DNA of 58,680 nt from an uncultured Lachnospiraceae bacterium. GTDB taxonomy: Bacteria; Bacillota; Clostridia; Lachnospirales; Lachnospiraceae. The stretch's first letter is position 1. Each line of letters opens with the position of its first letter. A program made the translations under genes and the position numbers. Of the stretch, positions 1 to 8,685 are shown piece by piece. Under the pieces are notes generated by a model. The model was given only the letters and a program-made list of their open reading frames with translations, was not told the origin of the DNA and made no database searches. The stretch lies in NCBI GenBank assembly GCA_951802115.1, contig CATOPL010000020.1, positions 1-58,680 on the forward strand, written 5' to 3'.

Positions 1-63
1 CAATCCCTTTTTACGCAGATCCCAATATTTCTTTATCTCTGTGATAAACTGCTCATAATCCAT
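1..63 (-). CDS. Partial hypothetical protein (N-terminus only)
   Basis: The first 21 codons of a minus-strand gene run off the left edge; the protein begins MDYEQFITEIKKYWDLRKKG. The ATG at 61-63 follows an AGAGGAG ribosome site that lies within the last codons of the upstream gene, which indicates translational coupling. The fragment is too short to assign a family. Confidence 0.6.
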   Translation of the reverse strand, partial: MDYEQFITEIKKYWDLRKKGL

Positions 64-64
64 G

Positions 65-226
65 TTAAAACTCCTCTGGAAGATACTTTCCGAACAATTC
101 TTTGATTGGAAATTCCGGAACCAGTTTTGAATGATCAGTTTCCATATACTTCCTTACTTCTGATTTGCTGTTCCATTCTGCCCCTGCATCCATCATGTCA
201 TATATGCCCTTTATTTTCTCCGCCAT
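65..226 (-). CDS. 53-residue hypothetical protein
   Basis: A short acidic ORF starts MAEKIKGIYDMMDAG and ends FGKYLPEEF. Its start overlaps the last 16 bases of the Sel1-repeat gene and its end abuts the next gene's start, which is usual for coupled genes here. It could instead be the frameshifted tail of the Sel1 protein. I do not recognise a family. Confidence 0.5.
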   Translation of the reverse strand: MAEKIKGIYDMMDAGAEWNSKSEVRKYMETDHSKLVPEFPIKELFGKYLPEEF

Positions 227-1446
227 ACCCCAAACAGGCTTTTCTTGTAATGTTTCAATGCCTCGATTGCCGGCCCGTAATTTCCCGCCGCTTTCAGATA
301 CTCCACGCCTTTTTCAATGTTCTCCCGCACACCGATCCCCTCGGCATACATCATCCCCAGACCATAGCTTTTATAGGGCGAATCCTGACTTTTCTCCAAA
401 AACGCTTTTCCCCGCGCCGGGTTCTGCTGGCAGCCGCGCCCCAGCAGATAGCAGATTCCCAGAAGATCATACTTGACATATTCCGATTCCTCATCCCTCT
501 CCAGCCACTGGACCGCCCGCGCATAGTCAGTTTCCGTCCCCCACCCGTGGAAATACAAGCGTCCCAGCTGGCGGCAGGCATAGCTGTCATTGCCATAGCC
601 GGCGGTTTTTTCGTAGCACTCCAAGGCATAGGGCAGACTGCGCTCCACCGCCCTGCCGTTCCAATAAATATCCCCTATGATATGCCAGCTCCAGAGATGT
701 CCTGCCTCTGCCGCTTTCAGCGCCCAGGGAAGAGCTTCTTTATCGTTATCCTCTGTATAGGCCAGATAATGGGCATAGGCATACATCCACTCCGGGTAGC
801 CCCGCTGTGCGCCCTGGCGCATAATGGGCACTTCCTTTCCCGGCTCCGGCGGAATGTATTCTCCCCGTCCATACTGGTAATAATGACCGTAATTCCGCCC
901 CGCCAGTATCATACCGCCGGAAAATGATTTTTCAAACCATGGGAGGCACTTCTCGATCTGCTCCCGCTTCCAGTCATTCCATGCTTTCTTATTTGCAAAT
1001 TCCCTTTCCTTACGGTCTTCGATCTCTATGATGTCCAGAAAATAATAGGTGTTCCCAATCATATACTGGCAGAAAGCGCAGCCGTTTTCGGCTTTTTCAT
1101 AGATTACATCCCATGCTTCTTTTATGCTCTCAAAAGGCATGATCTCCTTAAGCTCCGGTGTCAGCAAATCCATACGCAGCGCCCCCAGAACCGCAGCAGC
1201 GCTGCCCAGGGAGATTGCCTGATGGAGCATGGCGTAGGCCGCCGCCTCGTTTTCTTCAAAGGGATGGTATTCCCAGCTGTAACAGGAGCCGGAAAAGCAG
1301 CGGGAGAGGATATAGCAGGCATCCCCATCGTCTTCCTTTGCCGCAAGCAGCAGTGCGTCCGCCGCCGCTGTTGCCTTGTCGTTATCACAACAATAATAAA
1401 GATCCTCAATGGCTTTATCCACCACATCGCTAAAATACTTTCCCAT
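211..1446 (-). CDS. Sel1-like (TPR-type) repeat protein
   Basis: A 411-residue soluble protein with no signal peptide. The second half carries tandem Sel1 repeats of about 36 residues; examples are a unit around LGRLYFHGWGTETDYARAV and another around YGLGMMYAEGIGVRENIEKG. Sel1 repeats form alpha-helical solenoids that bind protein partners. In poly-immunity or polymorphic toxin loci such proteins are frequent companions, but nothing here proves an immunity role. Its start overlaps the end of the upstream membrane protein gene by 17 bases, so the two are probably co-translated. Confidence 0.75.
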   Translation of the reverse strand: MGKYFSDVVDKAIEDLYYCCDNDKATAAADALLLAAKEDDGDACYILSRCFSGSCYSWEYHPFEENEAAAYAMLHQAISLGSAAAVLGALRMDLLTPELKEIMPFESIKEAWDVIYEKAENGCAFCQYMIGNTYYFLDIIEIEDRKEREFANKKAWNDWKREQIEKCLPWFEKSFSGGMILAGRNYGHYYQYGRGEYIPPEPGKEVPIMRQGAQRGYPEWMYAYAHYLAYTEDNDKEALPWALKAAEAGHLWSWHIIGDIYWNGRAVERSLPYALECYEKTAGYGNDSYACRQLGRLYFHGWGTETDYARAVQWLERDEESEYVKYDLLGICYLLGRGCQQNPARGKAFLEKSQDSPYKSYGLGMMYAEGIGVRENIEKGVEYLKAAGNYGPAIEALKHYKKSLFGVWRRK

Positions 1447-2536
1447 GTTTCTTTTTGCCCTTTCTGTTTGCTTTTTCTATCTGGCTGCTAATATCAGTCC
1501 AACCGCTCATTTCTTCAAAAACACCGGAATTCAAATAATTGACCAGCCAGAATTTCACCTGCGTTACGGTTCCTTCTTTCGCCAGAAACCTGGTATCCCC
1601 TTTTCCCGTGTTATTGGTACACCAGATCACCATCAGGTCATTTTGAACGCCGGGGAAGAGATCGATTGCCCGTGTTCCCCATTCCAGGAATACCTTTGTG
1701 TATGTTCCTTCATGGATGCCGTCAATGGCCAGTTCCACATCCCTGGCGGAGAAAAAGGTATGTTCATCATGCCAGTTCTCTCCAAAAATCACCAGAAGCT
1801 GGCGCCAGTTCCGCATTTGGCCTTTCTGTTCCCTTTGAAGCTGCTGCCAGAAAGATTTTATGTATTCCTCAGTCTGCCGGGCATCGGCTTCGTCTGGACA
1901 GATGCTGCTTTCCTCCCATTCGGTATCCTCTTCCTTGCTGCTTTCCTCTTCATCATCATATCCATTCTCAATTTTTTTCCACCCCGAAAGATCAGCGCTG
2001 CCAGTCAGGAGTTTTTCAAACCAGTCCTTCGCCTCGTCAAACTCTGCGCTTTTATGGTACGATTCATATCCGCCTTTCGATTCGTCCAAAAATACTGTTA
2101 ATCTAAAAAGTTGGTGATACATGCAGAAAATCTGGCTTATGTTCCCTATTTCCTGTACGGCAAAAGGAGGCAGAATCTGGAGTCTGAAAACGCCCCCTTT
2201 ATCACTTCCCACCAGGCTTTCCATCTGTTTTTGTAAAACCTCCGCCGTAACATTGGAAGTCCTGTTTCCGGATATGTCCGTAAGGATAAACTGGCTGGCC
2301 GGTACCTGCTTATGTTTTTTATCCGGCCTGATCAGATCACGCACCCCGTCCCATATCCCCAGCAAGCCGAAGCCCGCCATGCCAATCCCGATCAGAAACC
2401 GGACAATGCCGATCCCTTTTTTTATTTCAGCAAGTCCGATCACTATCAGACCAAAACCCAGAAATGCAGCATAGCCTCCCAATATAAGAGGTGTCAGCCG
2501 CAGCCGTTTTCCTGTTCTGTTATTTTTCTTCATCAT
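1430..2536 (-). CDS. Membrane-anchored hypothetical protein
   Basis: A 368-residue protein with a basic N-terminus (MMKKNNRTGKRLRL) and two hydrophobic helices at about residues 15-35 and 43-65, followed by a soluble acidic domain with an E/D-rich linker near residues 195-220. The topology suggests a cytosolic or surface domain on an N-terminal hairpin anchor. It overlaps the Sel1-repeat gene and belongs to the same minus-strand run. I do not recognise the family. Confidence 0.6.
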   Translation of the reverse strand: MMKKNNRTGKRLRLTPLILGGYAAFLGFGLIVIGLAEIKKGIGIVRFLIGIGMAGFGLLGIWDGVRDLIRPDKKHKQVPASQFILTDISGNRTSNVTAEVLQKQMESLVGSDKGGVFRLQILPPFAVQEIGNISQIFCMYHQLFRLTVFLDESKGGYESYHKSAEFDEAKDWFEKLLTGSADLSGWKKIENGYDDEEESSKEEDTEWEESSICPDEADARQTEEYIKSFWQQLQREQKGQMRNWRQLLVIFGENWHDEHTFFSARDVELAIDGIHEGTYTKVFLEWGTRAIDLFPGVQNDLMVIWCTNNTGKGDTRFLAKEGTVTQVKFWLVNYLNSGVFEEMSGWTDISSQIEKANRKGKKKHGKVF

Positions 2537-2557
2537 CTACTCCCTGCCAGCTTGTCC

Positions 2558-3448
2558 CTAAAATCCCACATGAAAAGCCAGACCGGTCTGTTCCTGAACC
2601 TTTTCAAGCAAGGCGCTCCCTGCGGCCGTCTTTGTCAGCAGCATTAAGCAGACCGGTTCCTGCCCCAGAATCAGCAAGGCTTCCTGATTTTTGTGGACAT
2701 ATGCCATTTGCAAAGGAAAGTCGCCCAGACTGGTCAGTTCTGGATGGTCTGAAAGGGGCTTAAAATCATCTTTAATCCGGTCAGCTATCCTTTGGAAATA
2801 CTCCATCGAAAACTCTCCAGGGAAAAAATCACTGAACAGGCAGGTTCGATCATCGGCATGCTCACGCCATGACATCTCCTCCCATTCACGGATGGCATGG
2901 ATCACCAGAAACAGCCCATATGCGTCCAGGGCACAGTTAAACCTAGGTTCATGCTCCAGCTTATGAATGTTCAGGGGAGCGTGGAGCAAAGGGATATTCC
3001 GTTTTTTCCAGTATTTCTGATAAGCTGCCACAGCCTTTTGCTTTCCCTCCTCATCCCCCTCCTCACAGGCAGTTTCCCACTCATCCTCATATTCCCAGGC
3101 CATTTCTTCGGGGTCATTCTCTTCCCATGTGTATAAATCACCGGAGGTTTTGCCTTTCTTTATCCCGATAATATCGCCTTCTCCAGGAGCAAGAAAAAAT
3201 CCCAGATATTTTCCCTCGCAGTGGAGAAGTTCCAATGGGCGCAGATAACCGCTGGTGACCAACAGGTCTGCCATGTGCCGATAAATGTCCCGGATAGGAA
3301 CGGGGAGCTTTACATGGAGCCGCTTCTCTGCCGCCAGGATTTCATCCTCTGAATAACATTTCCATTTTTTCAGATCATCCATAAGTTTCGGGCTGATGAA
3401 CTGCCTTAGTATCTTTAGTCCTTTTTCGATTGAATACATATTTTTCAC
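2558..3448 (-). CDS. SMI1/KNR4 (SUKH)-like protein
   Basis: A 296-residue acidic protein. Residues about 25-115 fit the SUKH pattern: an initial helix, then EILAAEKRLHVKLPVPIRDIYR (compare the family consensus 'E..lg..LP..yk..l'), then a segment describing loop strands (YLGFFLAPGEGDIIGIKKG). SUKH proteins are typical immunity proteins against nuclease and deaminase toxins. The C-terminal half is not recognised. Family placement is from pattern only. Confidence 0.55.
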   Translation of the reverse strand: MKNMYSIEKGLKILRQFISPKLMDDLKKWKCYSEDEILAAEKRLHVKLPVPIRDIYRHMADLLVTSGYLRPLELLHCEGKYLGFFLAPGEGDIIGIKKGKTSGDLYTWEENDPEEMAWEYEDEWETACEEGDEEGKQKAVAAYQKYWKKRNIPLLHAPLNIHKLEHEPRFNCALDAYGLFLVIHAIREWEEMSWREHADDRTCLFSDFFPGEFSMEYFQRIADRIKDDFKPLSDHPELTSLGDFPLQMAYVHKNQEALLILGQEPVCLMLLTKTAAGSALLEKVQEQTGLAFHVGF

Positions 3449-3484
3449 CTTTTAAAATTCTATTCTTTTTTTCATAAAATTTGT

Positions 3485-4230
3485 CTATTTCAACGTCTCA
3501 ATCAAAAGATTTAATGCTACCGCTATTTCTTCATTTAATTTCTTTTCACCTTCGCACTTTTCCTGCCCTAAAAGTGAAATAAGCGACTGATACCATGCAC
3601 CCCAATTCTGCACGGAATCCAGTCCACCGGTTCTCCTTTTCCTTCGATCTGACGTGCAAATTCCGTCACTTCGCAAAACTCGTTTTCCAGCAGTCCCCTA
3701 TCGTTGAATCTGGCATCCAGCAGGTCTCTCTGCAGGGCGTTACAGAGAAACGAATGAAAACCGCCGATGTCCCATCCGAGGATATCGTTCCCGATCCACT
3801 GTCCGATCTCGGTCTCCCCATACGTCGCCTTGCAGCTGCTGCTCTTCCATTCCTCCGCAAAGATTTCAAAATGTTCCGGAAGCACGGCGACGCTTACCAC
3901 ATGGCAGGGAACCGCCCGGCAGATTCTGCGGTAAAAAGACTGAGCATCTGATAAATACCGAAATCTGCAGTCCACATCCATTCGTCCGCATGCAAACAGT
4001 CGCTTCGCCTCTTCAGTAAATTCCCTGTACTGCTCTTCATCCATCTTAAGCTTTTTCCGGTACTTCTCACTTTCCCCTTTCCGCCATCTGCCCAGAAAAC
4101 ATTCCTGCCTGGGATGCTGCTCTCCCAGACAGGTGCTGACCGACAGCATCCGCCTGCCGATTCCGGACAGCCACTTTGGAGTATCCGTTATTTCGCACAG
4201 ATAATATCCGATTATTTTGAACTGCTCCAT
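3485..4230 (-). pseudogene. Hypothetical protein gene, apparently frameshifted near its 3' end
   Basis: The main frame (3568-4230) encodes 220 residues starting MEQFKIIGYYLCEITDTPKW. Near its end the other frame continues as good coding sequence (SVQNWGAWYQSLISLLGQ to IAVALNLLIETLK, stop at 3485). At 3618-3625 the minus strand reads GGACTGGA, and removing a 5-base GGA-flanked repeat would join VD directly to SVQNWGAW. The gene therefore probably ended at 3485 and suffered a small duplication. The start overlaps the MATE gene stop. No family recognised. Confidence 0.5.
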
Positions 4231-5555
4231 AGATTCCTCCCTCCATGCTTTTGCCGAGAAAATGTTGATCGGTTATAGATCAGGAAACAGGCAACACTGC
4301 ACCCCAGATGCACCACCATTCCAAAACCGAACATCCTGCAGATAAACTTTATGTCGGGCGTAAATACACCCTTTAACACAAGTCCGTATACAGCCGGATA
4401 ATAGATCAGATTCACAATCATGGATATCACAAAGCAATACTGTGTTTTCCCATAACCAATTAATAAATTGTCAAAGAGTACAGTATAATTGTACGCCAGA
4501 TAAAATGGTATTAATGTTACCAGTATTGTCTTGATTGCTTCATGGTTTTCGATTCCCATCACATTTTTTAAGAATGGATTCAGCATGGGAATGAAACACA
4601 GCCACACAAGAAATACCGCAATTATGATCCTGTTGTAATCCCTTATTTTTCTTAAGGTCTCTCCTCCCCTGCATTCTTTCTTGATCATTTCCGCCAGAGC
4701 TGATATAGGAATCAGCAGCAATCCCCATATCATATTATTGGCCACCCAGTAATTTCCCTGCTCCGCTGCCTGATTCACCATTTTACAGACGATGAGCGCA
4801 TAAATCAGATTATCCAGCAGGACCTGAGCGCCGCCAAACAGTCCAATAAATGCATACTTTTTCAAAAAAGGGTTCTCAAACCGAAAAGAAACCGCAAGCA
4901 ACTGTTCTCTGTATACGGCAATCAGACACCATACAACACATATCGTATTTACGGAAATGTTGGAAATGGCGGCGCCGTTCACTCCAAACACAGGAATGAA
5001 AAACAAATCTCCGATAATTGTAACTATTGTTTTCAAAAAGACCATCACATAGATGTAACATGGCCTTTCCAGCACTACAAACAATACATTTACGAAGCTG
5101 ACTGCATTTCCCACAATAAACCCGATCGTCTCCAGCCTGAGGTATACAGTCACTTCCCTGACCTGACCGGACGCCATTTCCGACACCATCCGGCCGCAGT
5201 ACCCAAGAACAAGCAGGGAAAACAGGATATAAATCACATTTACGATCAAAAACGTCTGGAAGATCCGTTCTTTCCATTTATGCTTGTCTTCTGCACACTG
5301 ATTCAGCAGGGCAAACAAAGGCACAATCAAAAATGCCTGTATCGTCTCGTTGATCAGATCGAACCATTCAATATGACCGACAATGCTCAGTCCGTCCGCC
5401 GACGGTCCGCCCGCGATTAAATTTGTTCTCACAATCGTATACAGAAACGGAATAAAGCTCATCAGCATCAGGCTGCAGTACAGATTTACCGGAAATCTGC
5501 GGTCTCTTTTACCTGTCTTCCTGCTTCCATTACAAACATTTCCTGCTTTCAACAC
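4212..5555 (-). CDS. MATE-family multidrug/metabolite efflux transporter
   Basis: A 447-residue protein with about twelve hydrophobic segments. Length, topology and the conserved-looking stretch FFIPVFGVNGAAISNISVN (family consensus for helix 5, 'lp..G..GaA.at') support a MATE or polysaccharide-flippase-like exporter, which would use an ion gradient to expel organic cations or peptides. It is the first long gene downstream of the 37-residue peptide gene at 5799-5912, separated by hairpins, so an exporter-peptide link is possible but unproven. It has no visible frameshift. Confidence 0.75.
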   Translation of the reverse strand: MLKAGNVCNGSRKTGKRDRRFPVNLYCSLMLMSFIPFLYTIVRTNLIAGGPSADGLSIVGHIEWFDLINETIQAFLIVPLFALLNQCAEDKHKWKERIFQTFLIVNVIYILFSLLVLGYCGRMVSEMASGQVREVTVYLRLETIGFIVGNAVSFVNVLFVVLERPCYIYVMVFLKTIVTIIGDLFFIPVFGVNGAAISNISVNTICVVWCLIAVYREQLLAVSFRFENPFLKKYAFIGLFGGAQVLLDNLIYALIVCKMVNQAAEQGNYWVANNMIWGLLLIPISALAEMIKKECRGGETLRKIRDYNRIIIAVFLVWLCFIPMLNPFLKNVMGIENHEAIKTILVTLIPFYLAYNYTVLFDNLLIGYGKTQYCFVISMIVNLIYYPAVYGLVLKGVFTPDIKFICRMFGFGMVVHLGCSVACFLIYNRSTFSRQKHGGRNLWSSSK

Positions 5556-5704
5556 TTCATATACCTTTTACTTCTCATTTATTTTTTCATTGGTTCTTTA
5601 TCAACCAGATTTCCATTCGCGCTCTCATTTCTTCTATATATACAGAATTTCCCACAAAAAATCATCCATTATCTGCACAGGTAAAAAGGCAGTCATATTT
5701 CCAA

Positions 5705-5774
5705 AAGAGGGGAATGGAGAGAAGGCCGGATTCTCTCCCCTACAATACAAAAGGGTGCTGATAAACTTTGCACC
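5705..5774 (-). terminator. Two hairpins, the first a likely intrinsic terminator
   Basis: On the minus strand, directly after the small peptide gene, AAGGGTGC/GCACCCTT pair across 5748-5774 and are followed by TTTTG. About 10 bases further on, GGAGAGAA/TTCTCTCC pair (5713-5739), again followed by TTTT. The pair would separate transcription of the peptide gene from the MATE gene. Confidence 0.6.
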
Positions 5775-5798
5775 CTTCTTATTTTCCACGATTCAGTT

Positions 5799-5912
5799 TT
5801 ACTCTTTAATTTCGTTAATATCCGTAAGGTTTACACCAGCTACATTTAAAACAGCTTTTAATACAAGATATTTCTTTTTCAATTTCGCAATTTCCAGGTT
5901 CATAGTCGGCAT
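5799..5912 (-). CDS. 37-residue peptide of unknown function
   Basis: The ORF starts at ATG 5910-5912 behind GGGAGGTGATGAT, one of the strongest ribosome sites in the window. The peptide begins MPTMNLEIAKLKKKYLVLKA and ends TDINEIKE. It has no cysteine or tryptophan, a KLKKK basic centre, a short hydrophobic stretch and an acidic tail. It has its own promoter, a palindromic operator and a terminator, so it is a stand-alone unit. Possible roles are a signal or bacteriocin-like peptide, a small regulator, or a toxin-antitoxin component. None can be chosen from sequence alone. Confidence 0.6.
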   Translation of the reverse strand: MPTMNLEIAKLKKKYLVLKAVLNVAGVNLTDINEIKE

Positions 5913-5942
5913 ATCATCACCTCCCGATTATGAAAAAAGATT

Positions 5943-5985
5943 GTCTGATTATATTTAATATACCATAATCAGACAGCAAAGTCTA
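5943..5985 (-). promoter_or_regulatory. Promoter with palindromic operator for the 37-residue peptide
   Basis: On the minus strand a -35 TAGACT (5980-5985) and a -10 TATATT (5957-5962) are spaced by 17 bases. The -10 box lies in the loop of a perfect 10-bp inverted repeat, GTCTGATTAT (5943-5952) and ATAATCAGAC (5965-5974). A repressor bound there would block RNA polymerase. The cognate regulator is not evident nearby. Confidence 0.7.
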
Positions 5986-6106
5986 CCCACTTTCCGACAC
6001 TTCAGTATCCCACCGATCGTCCCGTTCTCTTCCCGGGATTTCGCATCTGGACAAATACATTTCCTTCATGTTAGTATAAAAAAAACGACAGGGTGGTAAA
6101 GGTACT

Positions 6107-6764
6107 ATGCAAAAAATCATGATCATTGAGGATGACCCGGCCATTCGGGAGGAACTGGCGCTGATTCTGGAGAACGAAGGATACGCATCCCTGCCGGTGA
6201 CAGACTTTGACGTCATTCCGGAACAGGCAGAGCGGGAGCACCCGGATTTAATCCTCCTGGATATCGGCCTGCCCGGGCGCGATGGATTTTCCCTGTGCGC
6301 CGCTCTGCGAAAATCCGTTGCCGCACCGGTGATTTTTGTCACCAGCCGGGACGCCGGCGTCGATGAGGTGCGGGCTTTAAGCCTGGGCGGAGACGACTAC
6401 ATCACAAAGCCCTACAGCGTCCCCGTCCTGCTGGCCCGGATCAAGGCGGTTCTGCGCCGGGCCGGAGCCGGTGGATGTTCTGGAAGCCGGAGGACTGCGC
6501 CTGAGCCTGACAAAAGGAGCGGTGTCGGCCAATGGAAAAACGGCGGAGCTGACCCGGAATGAACTGCAAATACTATCCTGTCTGATGATCCATGCAGGGC
6601 AGATCGTTTCCAGGGCCGATCTGATTGATACTCTGTGGGACCATCAGATTTACATTGACGACAACACCCTCAGCGTCAACATGACCCGGCTGCGGGGAAA
6701 ACTGGCGGACATCGGCCTTCCGGACGCCGTCAAAACCCGCCGCGGAATGGGGTATCAGCTATGA
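6107..6764 (+). pseudogene. OmpR-family response regulator, frameshifted
   Basis: The receiver domain (6107 to about 6465) has the acidic pair (IEDD), the phosphoacceptor region LILLDIGLPGRDG and the KPY switch lysine. The winged-helix domain (LTRNELQILSCLMIHAGQIV through NMTRLRGKLADIGLPDAVK to RRGMGYQL) continues in another frame from about 6470. The break lies in GCCGGAGCCGGTGG near 6465. A matching kinase remnant follows with a 4-base overlap, so this was a BceRS/VanRS-type pair. A sequencing error could mimic the shift, but the next gene is also broken. Confidence 0.85.
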
Positions 6765-7748
6765 CCCTGGGGGAATATTTATCGGACCGCCAAGGCCGGA
6801 TCGCCTTACAGTTCATCGGCGCCGGACTGGCGGCTGTGTTTCTTCTTGTCACGGGAACACAGCCGGGGATTCTGATCATTTTACTGATCGCATTTCTGCT
6901 GGTTTTCCTGCTCGCGAATATGCTCCATTTCCTTCGGCAGCGCGCCCGGCTTCTGGAGCTTCAAACCATCCTGGAGGGACTACCCGCCGGTGGAATTGCA
7001 GCAGGGAGAATATCTCATCCACTGCAGGGCCTATCTGGAAGAACATCTGGCCGACTACACCCGGTCCATTTCCTGTGGACGCGCTCATCTGACCCTTGGC
7101 GGAGTCTATACGGAACACCTGCTGCAAAACTACGCCACGAGCAACGGAGCCCGGTATATCCTTGTGGTTCCCGACGAGGCAGCGGAGGGCCTGCCGGTAT
7201 TCCATCACGCCTATGCAGCCAGGACTGCTTCTCCGGTGACGGAAGCACAGTTCTATGACCTGTATGACATCCATTACCGGCTGGAGGAACAGAATCTGGA
7301 GCGAAGCTATGACGAGATCCACACCAAAGCCATGGAGGAAGAAGATGCAGCGGCCTGGACAGCCGTCACTGTGTTCCCTCTCTTTTTCCTGGCGCTGTCC
7401 CTTACCATGACCGCCGCTACGATCCTGACCATTCAGCAGCTCAGTGAATCGGAGCGGTACCGGCGTCAGTTCGCCCTGCTGCAGAAGCTGGGCATGGACC
7501 ACCGGGAGATGGCAAAGGCCCTGCGAACCCAGTTCGCCATCTATTACGCCCTGCCCGCCGTTCCTCCGGTGCTGATCGGCGTGCCCTTTATCTTCCACTT
7601 TGCCCATGCCCCCGAGCCGGGAGTGATGGTGGGAATAAACAGTCCCGGCGCCATCGTGATGATTTCACTTGGAATCTTCTTCCTGATCTATGCAGTCTAC
7701 ATCCTGCTGGCTTACACCAGCCTGAAGCGGAATGTACTGCCGAAATAA
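6761..7748 (+). pseudogene. Deletion fusion: histidine kinase N-terminus joined to FtsX-type permease C-terminus
   Basis: The first part (6761 to about 6985) encodes the start of a BceS-like sensor kinase: MTLGEYLSDRQGRI, two membrane helices with almost no extracellular loop, then LLELQTILEGLP. From about 6985 another frame encodes the last 250 residues of a BceB-like FtsX permease with helices near VFPLFFLALSLTMTAATI and VMISLGIFFLIYAVYILL. The kinase catalytic core, any ABC ATPase and most of the permease are missing. One deletion removing the middle of a BceRS-BceAB locus explains this. Confidence 0.8.
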
Positions 7749-7770
7749 TGTGTACATTTTCCGGATGAAG

Positions 7771-8685
7771 TTACAGCCCGCAGAATACCCAGTGTCCCTC
7801 CCGGCACTGCTGGGAATTGTCGATCATCCACCGGCCCTCCGTCAGGCGCAGCAGAAAACGATAGTAAAAAATCCCGTTTTCTGCATAAATCCAGCATTTA
7901 TTTTTTGTGACCTGCTCTCCCGCAATCAGGCGGTGACCGGTATAAGTTCCGCCGCGACACCAGGAAAGATGGACCGGACGCCAACCGGGACGGAGAGACA
8001 GACTCACCCGTCTGGAAAACAGATCATCGATATCCGCCTGGTTGCCGCGCCCTCTCTGCTCTGCCAACCGCTCCCATCGGTTCATTTCTTCAAAAAATGC
8101 CTGCAAAGCGGTGATGGGCGCCTGCAGCCCGGGGCTGTCCAGTGGGATCTGATTTTTCATGGATTTATAGGCGCGGGCGTCCTCATAAGCCTTGTACTGC
8201 TCTTTTGTAAACAGCCCGGCCCGCCCTTCGTCGTCATGTTCGTCGGTATCGCTGACCCGCAGTTTATCCCTCCAGGATATGGCCATCAATCCCTCAAACG
8301 TGACGTAAGGACAGGCCGCGATGTAGAGATGCTCCAGTTTTTTGATCTGCGCCGCCTGAGACAGTCCCTCATCATCCAGAGCCGTCCGCTGCAAAAACAG
8401 ATCCTTCAGCGGCAAATCCTCCAACAGTTTCAGTCCATGCCCGGTGATCTGTCTGCCCCGCAGCAGAGCCAGCATATTCAGTTTTGGAATCTGCGCCAGA
8501 ATCGGAAAGCACTGGTCTCCGAACGGAACATCATCCAGTGAGACTGCCTGCAGTTTTGGACATTGTCTGACCGCTGTCTCCAGGGTCTCCAGATTCAGCG
8601 GCACTTCCACTCTCTTCTTCCCGTCACAGACATACGCGCCGTCCTTATATTCCAGCAAATATGTATTCGAGGCAAACTCTAACAT
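7771..8685 (-). CDS. Leucine-rich-repeat protein with a C-terminal NTF2-like domain
   Basis: A 304-residue protein. Residues about 30-120 show LRR-like units (LETLETAVRQCPKLQAVSL, then LAQIPKLNMLALL, then LKLLEDLPLKDLFLQ). The C-terminal 100 residues (LSLRPGWRPVHLSW to MIDNSQQCREGHWVF) have the strand pattern of an NTF2-like fold, a fold found in immunity proteins. It overlaps the 3' end of its upstream neighbour by 7 bases. The domain calls are from pattern recognition and remain tentative. Confidence 0.55.
   Translation of the reverse strand: MLEFASNTYLLEYKDGAYVCDGKKRVEVPLNLETLETAVRQCPKLQAVSLDDVPFGDQCFPILAQIPKLNMLALLRGRQITGHGLKLLEDLPLKDLFLQRTALDDEGLSQAAQIKKLEHLYIAACPYVTFEGLMAISWRDKLRVSDTDEHDDEGRAGLFTKEQYKAYEDARAYKSMKNQIPLDSPGLQAPITALQAFFEEMNRWERLAEQRGRGNQADIDDLFSRRVSLSLRPGWRPVHLSWCRGGTYTGHRLIAGEQVTKNKCWIYAENGIFYYRFLLRLTEGRWMIDNSQQCREGHWVFCGL

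Noticed and set aside
106..927. A 273-codon plus-strand ORF
   Set aside because: It is antisense to the Sel1-repeat gene, has no ribosome site and low-complexity composition; a shadow frame.
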